From a virus: 46,879 nt of DNA. Below, piece by piece: positions 37,331 to 44,744 of the stretch. Positions within the stretch are counted from its first letter, which is position 1. Every line of letters begins with the position of its first letter. Location: positions 1 through 46,879 of IMG/VR virus record IMGVR_UViG_3300050120_000434; one strand, 5' to 3'. The translations under genes and the position numbers were made by a program. The notes under the pieces were generated by a model. The model made no database searches, had not been told where the DNA came from, and was given only the letters and a program-made list of their open reading frames with translations.

Positions 37331-37980
37331 TATGAAGCCGTATCTTCTAAATTAACCTCAGGCAGCGGATCTAATGGGTCTCTATTTCCCCAATTAGTAT
37401 CAATTACCACAAAAGCCGTTACCCTCTGTCCATCTTCCATCACGATAGTTGCTACCTCCTCCATTATCCTATCAGGTAAAGGCTCATCATTCTCAATACA
37501 TTCAGCAATCTGATCCTGAAATACCATGGCTAAAGCTTTAACCATAGGCAGGCATTTCGCTTTATGTGGAAATGGATGAGGGGTATTTTGATTAATATCA
37601 CGACTAACGGGAAGCTGAGTATAATCAATGTATTCGTTCAATTCACAAGTGATCTCATCCTCGGTTAAAAAATCTTGAATACGAAATTCATAACATCGGG
37701 CTATTTTAGAATACTTTGCGCCAAAATCTACGAATTCTTCCTCGCGTGGCTGTGAATATCTGCCCATTCGTGGCATTAAGCCAAAATTGTTCTGTAGTTC
37801 GTCCCTGATAGCCTTTGCGCGGAACCTGACAGCGCAATTAGGATTATTGATTAGTGCTATCACCTCTGTAAGTGTGTAATACAAAGCGACACATTTGTAT
37901 TTAAAAAACAATTCTGTTATTATTACCTTGATCTCACCGGTTAACCAGTTCGTAGATTCATTTTCGTTTTTTGTTTCCAT
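37330..37980 (-). CDS. Standalone copy of the primase C-terminal domain
   Basis: I choose METKNENEST at 37980 (216 aa). The longer frame to 38016 overlaps the primase by 26 nt. Its first ~115 residues repeat the C-terminal domain of the primase-helicase: GEIKVIITELFFK, NPNCAVRFRAKAIRDEL and RCYEFRIQDFLTEDEI match GEIKEIITELFFK, GPNSGVRFRKNAIRNDL and RCYEFRIEDFLTEDEI. I count 40 identities in 68 aligned positions. It then has its own C-terminus (about 130-216). Likely a replication partner arising by tandem duplication. Confidence 0.7.
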   Translation of the reverse strand: METKNENESTNWLTGEIKVIITELFFKYKCVALYYTLTEVIALINNPNCAVRFRAKAIRDELQNNFGLMPRMGRYSQPREEEFVDFGAKYSKIARCYEFRIQDFLTEDEITCELNEYIDYTQLPVSRDINQNTPHPFPHKAKCLPMVKALAMVFQDQIAECIENDEPLPDRIMEEVATIVMEDGQRVTAFVVIDTNWGNRDPLDPLPEVNLEDTAS

Positions 37981-37990
37981 ACCTTTAATT

Positions 37991-40399
37991 TTAAAATACC
38001 TCCTCTGTTGTTTCACCCGGTGCCGGTGGCCGGAATTCTATATTATTTGCCGGTAGCTGCTTAAACACTTCTTTAATCTCTATTGATCGCTTACCGTGGA
38101 TCTTGTCATAATCAATATATTCATGCAATTCTGTACGGATCTCGTCTTCGGTTAAAAAGTCCTCTATCCGGAATTCATAGCAACGGCCGTGTTTTTCTGA
38201 TGTTAGTGCATTATTAGGCACATCCGGATCATTGGGCTGCTGATAACGACCGTTACGGGGTCTTAAACCAAATTTTTCTTCTAAATCATTCCTGATGGCG
38301 TTTTTGCGAAACCTGACGCCGGAGTTAGGCCCGTTAACCATATCCGATATTTCAGAAATCGTATAGTAAAGTGTGTCGTGCTTAAATTTGAAGAACAGCT
38401 CTGTTATAATTTCCTTGATCTCGCCGGCGAACCATCCACGCGAATTTTCTTTTAGCTTTTTGAGCGCTTCGTTATCCATCAGCTCAGTTGCAAACCAAAA
38501 CCTGGTTTTTTCTTCATGCACCATTTTCCGGTGCTTTAAATAAAAAAGGAATGCGGGAATCTCATTTTTCATTTTCTCGCGCATGTGCGGATCCTCTTCT
38601 TTATATACAGGTACCTTATTTACCCAAAAACGAATTTCCTTCTGACTAATGGCGGCAAAGTTTTTCTCATCATTACTGGTCAGAATAAACCAGCCAAAAA
38701 AGCTAACGTCGGTACGCCCGGCATATAGGGCCCGGAGTTTGATCTTATCGTTAGTAGATTGCGACTTAATTTTCTCCAGGATAACTTTCTTTTCAATAAA
38801 GCCCTCATCAATGCCTATCACCGCTTTTGAGGCCCAATCGTCATTATATTGGTCGTTGATCTCCTGGTTACCCATCACCGTGGCATTCTCCTGGAAGAGA
38901 TCCCGCATAAACCATAAAAAAGTTGATTTACCTGTATTATTTTCTTCGCTAACCAGGCAAAGTATGGGCAGCTTTTGTGTTGGATTTAAATATTTAAGCT
39001 GCAGGCAGTCCAATGCCATGTCCAAGTTAGTAGAGCCGCCGTCACCGATCGGCTTTTCTCCGAAAATGTGTTTCAGGAATTTGCTAATCGTCGGGAAATC
39101 GCCTTCCTCTACTTTGTGTTCCAGTTTAAAATACAAGTTAAAACATTGATTTATTACCTGCTCATAGGTTTCAGTATTATTGGGCACATTGCAGAAAGCA
39201 TCGTATTTGTCAATGTCATCAATAAACGAAGTATAGCCCTTTTTTACATAGTCTTCACTTAGCGTACCCTTATCCCAGGCTATACGGCGCATTTCCATGA
39301 TGCGTTTTGAATTGGGAACCTTGATTATTTTGATGTAATTGGTACCGATACGTTTGTAGAGGTCGGTATCTTCGTGCCTGATGATGTTTAAGCCGTCTTC
39401 CTTATCATTCTGATAAATGGCGCCATTGAATTTGAACTTTTTATCGGTGATCTCATCAACAAACCATTCGTAAAAGTCCTCCGGAACATAGCCGAGCGGA
39501 TGCTTCTTATAGGCTAATAGAAAATCAGCTTTAATTTTGGTGCTGCTGGTTGTGGTGAGGTTGCGCCCGGTGAAATAAATAGTTGAATTGGATAGCGCTA
39601 ACAGATCGCCGATGATACGCTCATGCAGGTCCTTTTTTGCAAACAGTAAGTCGTCCAGCCCTTTGATATTTTCTTTAAGCAGTTGATACCTGAGCTGTAC
39701 AAAATGAACGTCCTTAACGCTGAATTTCTCTTTAGTAACCTCACGGAAGCGCACTACCGTTTGATAAAATGAGTTTAACCGTTTAGCCAGGTCTTTTAAC
39801 GGCTCGTCTTCCTGGTTCCAGTTTAGCGTATAAACGTCGCCATCCAATAGCAGGCAAAAATCTTCTACCTCGCAAACCTTTAATATTTCTTTCAAGTCCG
39901 GATGCAGATCACCGTCCTGTCCCTTGAATAGATCCTTACCACCAAGTCCGCAAATGTCAAGGCCAGCCAGGTAACCGGCATAAGCCTTAAACTCGCCTTC
40001 AACAACAAAAAGTTTTTTTATTTTGGTTTCGTTGTTAAACTTTTCGATCACGCCGGGCGTGTGAAAAATATGTACCCCGCTCTTTGCCTCCTGGAAGTAT
40101 TTACGGTCGGGTTCCTTTTGGTTATCCGGATGATACCGGGCGCGGAAAAAATCCGTCTCGGTGCCGGCAATATATTCCGGGCCTCCGTATAGCGACGGGT
40201 AATTGATGTGGATGTTACCGTTTACATTTTCCGTAAATATGGGCTGCTTGTAATCGGTACCGGGATGTTCCACTTCTACTTTAAAAAAATGATCGTCCGG
40301 GTTAGTGATCCCGATCTCGAACATGCGCTTTTTAAAGTAAGTGTCGAGGTTTTCAGGATCAAGGTCGCCGGTACCTTTTTTAAGTCGATTTTTAGACAT
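37991..40399 (-). CDS. TOPRIM primase / SF3-type helicase
   Basis: An 802-aa replication protein. A TOPRIM-like part carries FVVEGEFKAYAGYLAG (Glu134) and CLLLDGDVY (186-188). The helicase domain has Walker A SEENNTGKST (484-493), Walker B VIGIDE (527-532) and the sensor FILTSND (571-577), all consistent with a DUF5906/SF3-type motor. Residues ~655-763 form an extra C-terminal domain that recurs in the next gene. It unwinds and primes phage DNA in the cytoplasm. It is the largest early gene and of normal length for the type. Confidence 0.85.
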   Translation of the reverse strand: MSKNRLKKGTGDLDPENLDTYFKKRMFEIGITNPDDHFFKVEVEHPGTDYKQPIFTENVNGNIHINYPSLYGGPEYIAGTETDFFRARYHPDNQKEPDRKYFQEAKSGVHIFHTPGVIEKFNNETKIKKLFVVEGEFKAYAGYLAGLDICGLGGKDLFKGQDGDLHPDLKEILKVCEVEDFCLLLDGDVYTLNWNQEDEPLKDLAKRLNSFYQTVVRFREVTKEKFSVKDVHFVQLRYQLLKENIKGLDDLLFAKKDLHERIIGDLLALSNSTIYFTGRNLTTTSSTKIKADFLLAYKKHPLGYVPEDFYEWFVDEITDKKFKFNGAIYQNDKEDGLNIIRHEDTDLYKRIGTNYIKIIKVPNSKRIMEMRRIAWDKGTLSEDYVKKGYTSFIDDIDKYDAFCNVPNNTETYEQVINQCFNLYFKLEHKVEEGDFPTISKFLKHIFGEKPIGDGGSTNLDMALDCLQLKYLNPTQKLPILCLVSEENNTGKSTFLWFMRDLFQENATVMGNQEINDQYNDDWASKAVIGIDEGFIEKKVILEKIKSQSTNDKIKLRALYAGRTDVSFFGWFILTSNDEKNFAAISQKEIRFWVNKVPVYKEEDPHMREKMKNEIPAFLFYLKHRKMVHEEKTRFWFATELMDNEALKKLKENSRGWFAGEIKEIITELFFKFKHDTLYYTISEISDMVNGPNSGVRFRKNAIRNDLEEKFGLRPRNGRYQQPNDPDVPNNALTSEKHGRCYEFRIEDFLTEDEIRTELHEYIDYDKIHGKRSIEIKEVFKQLPANNIEFRPPAPGETTEEVF

Positions 40400-40434
40400 G
40401 TGATTAGGTTAGTTGGGTAGTTAGGTATTCGGTA

Positions 40435-40569
40435 TTATTTAAAATTGTTTTTTTTATATTCCTCGTGCCGGCGTTCCTTTTCTCGCTTGTGCGCGATACG
40501 CTTATATTCGATAATTGCGGGGTACGCAACCACGCAGCCAAATACGATGATGATGTAAAGCATGATCAT
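40435..40569 (-). CDS. 44-aa single-pass membrane protein
   Basis: A short frame, MIMLYIIIVFGCVVAYPAII (one hydrophobic helix, 1-20) followed by a strongly basic EYKRIAHKREKERRHEEYKK tail. It lies 11 nt after the upstream gene's stop, in the operon direction, with no competing frame. It resembles small phage inner-membrane proteins such as superinfection-exclusion or replication-anchoring peptides. The second Met (40563) could be the start. Confidence 0.6.
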   Translation of the reverse strand: MIMLYIIIVFGCVVAYPAIIEYKRIAHKREKERRHEEYKKNNFK

Positions 40570-40580
40570 GGCCGTAAGAT

Positions 40581-40907
40581 TTACCAGCTATCAGATGAAC
40601 CGCCGCCGCCGGCATCGCCACCGCCAAAACCATCAAAGCCAGAGCCACTATCACAACCGGAATCGGAGCCGCCGGTATCCGGAGTATCATCCAGGCCAAA
40701 GAAAGTTTCTTCGTTAACCAATGGAGCATCGGCCACGCCCGAAAAATCATTATTGCAGTTGGTATCTAACTCATCTTCATCAAAAGCGCTGTCGCGGTAC
40801 CGAGGCTCGAGGTGATAAAGTATCTGAGTTTCTGCCGGCAAGCATTGATAAGTGTGATCATCAATTTCAGTAGCCAGTAAGGGGTTAGGTAAAGTTAAAA
40901 TGTACAT
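40581..40907 (-). CDS. Low-complexity Gly/Asp/Ser-tailed protein
   Basis: A 108-aa protein. After MYILTLPNPLLATEIDDHTY and a short acidic, helical middle, the C-terminal third consists of Gly, Asp and Ser repeats ending GGGDAGGGGSSDSW. This is an acidic, disordered tail. It has no motif. Such tails are seen in phage proteins that coat DNA or mimic nucleic acid. That is only a suggestion. Confidence 0.5.
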   Translation of the reverse strand: MYILTLPNPLLATEIDDHTYQCLPAETQILYHLEPRYRDSAFDEDELDTNCNNDFSGVADAPLVNEETFFGLDDTPDTGGSDSGCDSGSGFDGFGGGDAGGGGSSDSW

Positions 40908-40920
40908 ATTTTAGGGGTTT

Positions 40921-41154
40921 TTAGTTAACGTTTTTGTCACTTGGTTCTCTGTGCATGTTTACACTTATAGCCGGTATAGAAGCGCCTTCTGGCCTTCGAC
41001 CGGTTGCTTCATGGATCAGATCAGTTTTTAACTTTTCCAGATCATCTACCAGCTTGAGATATTCCTCCGGACTGGGTGGGATAGCGCCATTTGAGGATAT
41101 TTTAAAAGATACGCCATAGGGCATTCTGATTACTTCAATTTGAAAGTTTCGCAT
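40921..41154 (-). CDS. Small early gene, unknown
   Basis: A 77-aa protein, MRNFQIEVIRMPYGVSFKIS at the start, with PSPEEYLKLVDDLEKLKTDL, a long amphipathic helix, and a basic/acidic end. The start lies after a terminator-like hairpin at 41188-41207, so it may have its own promoter in the AT-rich bases 41155-41187. Unknown. Confidence 0.5.
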   Translation of the reverse strand: MRNFQIEVIRMPYGVSFKISSNGAIPPSPEEYLKLVDDLEKLKTDLIHEATGRRPEGASIPAISVNMHREPSDKNVN

Positions 41155-41187
41155 ATATTTTAATATTAATGGTTACTATTAAATAAA

Positions 41188-41207
41188 CCCCGGCACATTT
41201 ACCGGGG
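41188..41207 (-). terminator. Hairpin after the tRNA segment
   Basis: Minus strand: CCCCGG, loop TAAATGTG, CCGGGG followed by TTTATTTAA, a plausible intrinsic terminator for the tRNA transcript. Confidence 0.65.
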
Positions 41208-41316
41208 TGGCTTACTGATACTTCGCGGTACCATGGGGAAATCAACATACCGGCGGCGCTGCCGATCTCAAAACAATTATTATTACTTAAACCTTATAAA
41301 GAACATTGCGCCTGCG

Positions 41317-41389
41317 CAGGTAAGAAAGGCATCGAACCTTTAACCTTCGGTTTTGGAGACCGACGCTCTACCAATTGAGCTACTTACCC
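41317..41389 (-). tRNA. tRNA-Trp (anticodon CCA)
   Basis: A complete 73-nt cloverleaf read on the minus strand: acceptor GGGTAAG with CTTACCT (one G-U), D-arm GCTC/GAGC, anticodon arm TCGGT-CTCCAAA-ACCGA with CCA, a 5-nt variable loop, T-arm AAAGG-TTCGATG-CCTTT and discriminator G73. CCA is not encoded. It lies between early genes in the operon direction, with a 7-bp hairpin just upstream (41398-41419). Confidence 0.95.
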
Positions 41390-41397
41390 TTTTAATA

Positions 41398-41419
41398 AGT
41401 CCGGAAGCGTAACCGGACT
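41398..41419 (-). repeat. Hairpin just upstream of the tRNA
   Basis: Minus strand: AGTCCGG, an 8-nt loop, CCGGACT; a perfect 7-bp stem ending 8 nt before the tRNA 5' end. There is no U-tract, so it may be a processing signal or an mRNA stabiliser rather than a terminator. Confidence 0.5.
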
Positions 41420-41487
41420 GTAGTGTTTTACCTCCCTCCCGATCTGACAAACCTTATCACAATTCCGACCGACATGGGGTTAAAGAA

Positions 41488-41763
41488 CTATTCACTTTTT
41501 AATACCATTGGCGGTAATACCTTGCTTATATCTATGTTTTTAATTACCTGATCAATGCCCTGGTCTATCACCTGAACTTCCCATCGTAAAGCATCTTCAC
41601 CATCCAGGTTGTATGATTGCAGCAGCCGCACATAATAAGTGCTACCCATTAGCCGCATCATTTTTCCGCGGGTACCGGCATACGCGTTCATAAAGCGTAA
41701 ATACCTGCGGATCTCCATGCGCTCCAACAAAAAGCCATGTAGCATAGCCAGCGTGTTATTCAT
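41488..41763 (-). CDS. Small early gene, unknown
   Basis: A 91-aa protein, MNNTLAMLHGFLLERMEIRR at the start, basic and helical (RYLRFMNAYAGTRGKMMRL), with a beta/helical C-terminal half (ALRWEVQVIDQGIDQVIKN). It overlaps the upstream 41760 gene by 4 nt. It is the last gene before the tRNA region. Unknown function. Confidence 0.5.
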   Translation of the reverse strand: MNNTLAMLHGFLLERMEIRRYLRFMNAYAGTRGKMMRLMGSTYYVRLLQSYNLDGEDALRWEVQVIDQGIDQVIKNIDISKVLPPMVLKSE

Positions 41764-42182
41764 GATAAAATCCCTTTCATATAATCACCGCAAAAGGTGA
41801 TAATGGGCAATATGGTAGTTAAGTAATGTTTGCGATGGGCTGAGTCGGAACCGGGCGCGAAACTTTTGAAGTATTCGGCGTGCTTGTCAACCATTTTGCA
41901 AATGTTATCCAGGTTGGTTTGCTCGTAAAAGATGATCATGTTTTGAGCCTGCAGCAGCGAATTAACCAGTGAGGTATTGTTGCCCATCCTGGCGGCATAA
42001 ACCCGCTGGCCGAGCCAGCTCTTTAGTTTGGAAGTAATATATTTCCGGTTATGGAAATATATCAGGCGCTGCGCATTCTCCCAGCCATGTACGGTAGCGT
42101 ACTCCTTGCGTGGGCTGGCCGGGAAGTTTAGCTCCAGGCAGTAATAACCATTGGGCGCTTCAATGTAATTTGCTGTAATCAT
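41760..42182 (-). CDS. Early gene, unknown
   Basis: A 140-aa protein, MITANYIEAPNGYYCLELNF at the start, with RKEYATVHGWENAQRLIYF and a helical, basic middle (KLKSWLGQRVYAARMG). A C-terminal YLTTILPIITFCGDYMK segment follows. It overlaps the LuxR gene by 4 nt. I see no known motif. Confidence 0.5.
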   Translation of the reverse strand: MITANYIEAPNGYYCLELNFPASPRKEYATVHGWENAQRLIYFHNRKYITSKLKSWLGQRVYAARMGNNTSLVNSLLQAQNMIIFYEQTNLDNICKMVDKHAEYFKSFAPGSDSAHRKHYLTTILPIITFCGDYMKGILS

Positions 42183-42751
42183 GATAAAAGGTTTTTTTGA
42201 TAGGCCAGTATGATCAGATCCTTTTTGTTATCCAGTTCGGCCTTAGCCTGGATATTGGTAATATGTATTTTAACTGTTTGCTCGCTGATGCCCAGCGAAG
42301 CAGCTATTTCTTTATTGAGCCACCCCAACCCTACCAGTTTAAAAATTTGGATCTCACGTGGCGTTAATATTTTCCCTTGCGAACCAACTCGCAGCGGGTT
42401 GCATAATATGCCGTGTCCTGGGCAGCTATCGCTCACAGGGCATGGCGAATATTCCAGGTGATAAAACACACCATTGATATAATCGGGTTGCGAATCAAAT
42501 GCGGCGAACCCGCAACCTATATATTTTTCGCGCCTGGTGTCCGGCGTGTGATACCCCATCGCGCTAAGCATAGCGCCCTTAACGGGGAAGGCCAATATAT
42601 CGGCATCAATTTCCTGCTTCAAAGTTGCCGGCAGATCATTGATCCGCAGCACCTGGCGCGAAGCCACACCGTAAGCTTTCTCCAGATCAACCGGGTCCCG
42701 GAAAAACTCGACGCCGGCGCCCAGTAAACCTGCAGGGAGCTGGCGTATCAT
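42179..42751 (-). CDS. LuxR-type transcriptional regulator with Cys-rich segment
   Basis: A 190-aa protein. The C-terminal ~65 residues are a clear LuxR/FixJ-type HTH: LTPREIQIFKLVGLGWLNKE, IAASLGISEQTVKIHITN with a typical recognition helix. The N-terminal ~125 residues are not a receiver domain. They end in a motif CPVSDSCPGHGILCNP (C-x5-C-x6-C), which could bind a metal or an Fe-S cluster as a sensor. It overlaps the Cro-like gene by 4 nt, so it is expressed from the main early promoter, and could switch on the TGTCGTTTA late promoters. That role is inference. Confidence 0.8.
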   Translation of the reverse strand: MIRQLPAGLLGAGVEFFRDPVDLEKAYGVASRQVLRINDLPATLKQEIDADILAFPVKGAMLSAMGYHTPDTRREKYIGCGFAAFDSQPDYINGVFYHLEYSPCPVSDSCPGHGILCNPLRVGSQGKILTPREIQIFKLVGLGWLNKEIAASLGISEQTVKIHITNIQAKAELDNKKDLIILAYQKNLLS

Positions 42752-42984
42752 AAGGTTGATGCCGCCTCCCTGGCTGCGCGAATTTTATCCTGTAGATCCT
42801 TAGCTATTTCAACTGCGCGAATGAGCACCAAATCATTTTTAGTTAAGCCGCTCAGCACATTTTTTATAGCACCAGGTGTTAGTTCAAATTCACTGGCCAG
42901 TATATCTTTCCAGCCCTTCGGCAGATTCGCCCGGAGATTCTTTAGCTCCATTTTCGACCACACAATTGCTTCAATTTCAGACAT
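42748..42984 (-). CDS. Cro-like HTH protein, first early gene
   Basis: A 78-aa protein whose helix-turn-helix lies at about residues 22-55: GWKDILASEFELTPGAIKNVL and GLTKNDLVLIRAVEIA. Small size and position as the first gene of the early operon, divergent from the repressor candidate, match a Cro-type regulator. It likely binds the operator region 43056-43094. Start MSEIEAIVWSKME is supported by the upstream promoter with a leader of about 65 nt. Confidence 0.65.
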   Translation of the reverse strand: MSEIEAIVWSKMELKNLRANLPKGWKDILASEFELTPGAIKNVLSGLTKNDLVLIRAVEIAKDLQDKIRAAREAASTL

Positions 42985-43055
42985 AGGACTTTATTACTAT
43001 TTTACTAATGACTTTTTTATGATTAATTTGTACTGTTTTTGCACTTATTACATGA

Positions 43056-43087
43056 CAATTCTATGCAGAATTTTGCGGTAACGCAAA
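43056..43087 (-). promoter_or_regulatory. Early promoter
   Basis: On the minus strand TTTG (43087-43084), a 20-bp spacer and TAGAATTG (43063-43056) match the Bacteroidota consensus with one mismatch. Transcription starts near 43050, driving the early operon from the Cro-like gene. Confidence 0.7.
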
Positions 43088-43094
43088 TATTTGC
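43083..43094. promoter_or_regulatory. Operator candidate (palindrome)
   Basis: GCAAATATTTGC, a perfect 12-bp palindrome, overlaps the -33 box of the early promoter. A bound repressor would block it. A second dyad-like GCGGTAACGC lies beside it (43075-43084). Confidence 0.6.
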
Positions 43095-43136
43095 AATGTA
43101 TATTATTGCTTTTTTTGTTAACGTACTGAAAAACAG

Positions 43137-43538
43137 ATGAATAATTTTGTGGAATATCCTATAGCATATAAGATAAAAGAGCGTCTGCACGAACTTGAGA
43201 AGACTGCAATATGGCTCGCGGCCGAGATGGACATGAGCCAAAGATGGGTTCAGGGAATAAAAAGTCTTGAGAAATTGAGCTTAGATGAAATTTTATTGCT
43301 ATCTAAAATTTTGGAAATTAATTTCTTGCAGGATTATAAAGACTGGATGCTAATAAATGCAAATACCCAGATCAATATTGCCTCTGATGTACAACATCCT
43401 TATGTGACAAAAAAGGCAAAACCATTTACAATCACTCTGACTGTTGAGGGTCCTGAAAATAGAATCGAAACAAACTTCGGTAAGTTCTTTAAAAGTGTAA
43501 AACAGGCTGCAGAAGACAATGGGTTTGAGGTGAAATAA
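43137..43538 (+). CDS. Repressor candidate (lysogeny switch)
   Basis: A 133-aa protein on the opposite strand from the early genes. Its N-terminal half is an HTH-like fold (YKIKERLHELEKTAIWLAA, MDMSQRWVQGIKSLEKLSL and LSKILEIN). The C-terminal half is beta-rich (FTITLTVEGPENRIETNFG), perhaps a dimer domain. Divergent arrangement with a Cro-like gene and an operator between them is the classical immunity layout. No Ser/Lys self-cleavage pair is visible, so induction may not go through RecA cleavage. The family is not one I can name. Confidence 0.6.
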   Translation: MNNFVEYPIAYKIKERLHELEKTAIWLAAEMDMSQRWVQGIKSLEKLSLDEILLLSKILEINFLQDYKDWMLINANTQINIASDVQHPYVTKKAKPFTITLTVEGPENRIETNFGKFFKSVKQAAEDNGFEVK

Positions 43539-43623
43539 TGAAAGATAAAACGCCTCTACTCCGAACTATTATATAACTAACTGATTAATAAACCATAAAA
43601 ACAGGAAAGCTACTCCCGCTCTG

Positions 43624-43640
43624 GGTACTCAGAATCGAAC
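43624..43640 (-). other. Possible attachment-site remnant (tRNA T-loop)
   Basis: Minus strand reads GTTCGATTCTGAGTACC, which contains the invariant T-loop pattern GTTCGATTC of a tRNA 3' end. The sequence upstream does not pair, as if the 5' half had been replaced by recombination. It lies between the repressor and the terminator where the prophage right end is expected. No matching copy at the left end is visible in the window. Confidence 0.3.
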
Positions 43641-43671
43641 AAAAAGGCTGGCATTTAATGTCGGCCTTTTT
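43641..43671. terminator. Bidirectional terminator near the prophage right end
   Basis: AAAAAGGCTGGCAT, loop TTA, ATGTCGGCCTTTTT: a 14-bp stem with two G-U pairs and A/T runs on either side. It ends the repressor transcript and the converging gene at 43709. Confidence 0.8.
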
Positions 43672-43708
43672 TGTTGGTCGAACATTGGCGAAACATTTGT
43701 AAGATTTC

Positions 43709-44143
43709 TCAAAATTCACTACTATGTCGGACGTAATTATCGCTAAGATTAATTTTGACGTTTCCAATGGATAATTCACACTCTTTATAAACATTAATCA
43801 ATTCCAGTTCATTGATTTCTTTTGCTTTAAACTTTAAGTAGGCATTACTCAAAACTCGCCATGCATGACGAAAAGCGTTTTTGCGCTGTACAATATTAAA
43901 TGAGCTAAGGGTGGTTAGAGAAGCCGCAGAGATAAACGATACTACTTTGAATACAATATTAGGAATATGGTAGTCATTATCCGAATAGCCAAGAAATGTT
44001 GTTACAAATAACGAGCCGCCAATTGCAACTACTCCCAAAAAAGAGATTAGTAAGCCTAAACGGATCGAATTATAATGCCATTCATTAAGCAGACCTGCAA
44101 TTTTTTCGTCAATTGCTCCATCAAGTTGAGATTTGTAAATCAT
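43709..44143 (-). CDS. Two-helix membrane protein (SLATT/DUF4231-like)
   Basis: A 144-aa protein. Two membrane segments (about 31-51, LGLLISFLGVVAIGGSLFV, and 66-84, VFKVVSFISAASLTTLSSF) are followed by a helical, charged tail (NAFRHAWRVLSNAYLKFKA, ELELINVYKECELSIG). This layout resembles SLATT or DUF4231-type proteins, thought to act as membrane effectors in bacterial conflict systems. Divergent from the KAP operon. The call is by topology only. Confidence 0.5.
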   Translation of the reverse strand: MIYKSQLDGAIDEKIAGLLNEWHYNSIRLGLLISFLGVVAIGGSLFVTTFLGYSDNDYHIPNIVFKVVSFISAASLTTLSSFNIVQRKNAFRHAWRVLSNAYLKFKAKEINELELINVYKECELSIGNVKINLSDNYVRHSSEF

Positions 44144-44168
44144 TAAGTTATAATTAGTATAGCTAATT

Positions 44169-44188
44169 TACTCAATTGATTTTGAGTA
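44169..44188. promoter_or_regulatory. Operator-like dyad between divergent genes
   Basis: TACTCAA, TTGATT, TTGAGTA: a perfect 7-bp inverted repeat. A second imperfect dyad (AATTAG, TATAG, CTAATT) lies at 44152-44168. They may serve the HTH protein at 44244-44513. Confidence 0.5.
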
Positions 44189-44214
44189 GCAAAGCAATAT
44201 TAAATATCATTTAT

Positions 44215-44222
44215 TATATTTG
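44215..44222 (+). promoter_or_regulatory. -7 box of the KAP operon
   Basis: TATATTTG matches TAnnTTTG perfectly. There is no TTTG at the usual distance upstream. The predicted start near 44229 gives a leader of about 15 nt before the ATG at 44244. Confidence 0.5.
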
Positions 44223-44243
44223 AGAAACCACAATCACAATTAC

Positions 44244-44513
44244 ATGCAAGTTATCTGTCTTGAAGAACCCGCCTTTTATGAGCTGGTCGAAAAAGTCGTT
44301 GCAAGGCTCAAAGATCAAAACAAAATCACAGAGGATAAATGGATTTCTACCGAGGAAGCCATGAGCAAATTGCGCATTACCAGCAAAACCACATTAATCA
44401 AAATCAGGGATGAAGGCAAAATTAGTTTTGTTTACGCATCACCTCGTGTAATCCTATACGATACGGATTCAATCAATGAATACCTAAGTAAAAAATCATT
44501 CGATACTTTTTAA
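44244..44513 (+). CDS. Excisionase/MerR-like HTH protein
   Basis: I use ATG 44244 (MQVICLEEPAFYELV, 89 aa); the longer frame begins upstream of a plausible leader. The C-terminal half is an HTH_17-type domain: DKWISTEEAMSKLRITSKTT, LIKIRDEGKISFVYASPR and ILYDTDSINEYLSK. Such winged HTH proteins act as excisionases or regulators in Bacteroidota mobile elements. It is the first gene of the KAP operon, 3 nt before the next. Confidence 0.75.
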   Translation: MQVICLEEPAFYELVEKVVARLKDQNKITEDKWISTEEAMSKLRITSKTTLIKIRDEGKISFVYASPRVILYDTDSINEYLSKKSFDTF

Positions 44514-44516
44514 TTT

Positions 44517-44744
44517 ATGGGCGAAGAAGAAAACGACAAACAAATTGCTGCCGCTTTTAATGCAGGCTATTTAATGGATAAATATGAGCCTGAATTACTC
44601 AAAAAGGTTTTAAAGTCCAATGATGGAAAAAATGAATATATGCAAGTAATGGAAGAGGGTAAAAAGCAAAATGAACTTGAAAAGGTAATTGCTCAACAAC
44701 AGCGTATTAAAGAGAAGCAGCAAACAAAAAAACGCACTCGATAA
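44517..44744 (+). CDS. 75-aa protein of the KAP operon
   Basis: A 75-aa protein: MGEEENDKQIAAAFNAGYLM at the start, then YEPELLKKVLKSNDGKNEYM and a highly charged Gln/Lys-rich end (QQQRIKEKQQTKKRTR). Helical, with a basic tail. It sits between the HTH gene and the KAP gene (17 nt gap), so it is probably a partner or antidote of the KAP protein. No known motif. Confidence 0.55.
   Translation: MGEEENDKQIAAAFNAGYLMDKYEPELLKKVLKSNDGKNEYMQVMEEGKKQNELEKVIAQQQRIKEKQQTKKRTR

Larger units (their letters stand above)
41155..41487. other. Intergenic region around the tRNA
   Basis: 333 bp between two early genes. Apart from the tRNA and its flanking hairpins it holds a 110-nt stretch (41208-41316) with a dyad CCTGCGCAGG (41311-41320) overlapping the tRNA 3' end. 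No second tRNA or small gene was recognised. Confidence 0.5.

Noticed and set aside
40502-40750. 82-aa minus-strand frame across the Gly/Asp/Ser tail
   Set aside because: It overlaps the better-supported 40581-40907 and 40435-40569 frames and reads their repeats in another frame.
41208-41316. A second tRNA next to tRNA-Trp
   Set aside because: No cloverleaf could be assembled; the only stems are short dyads.
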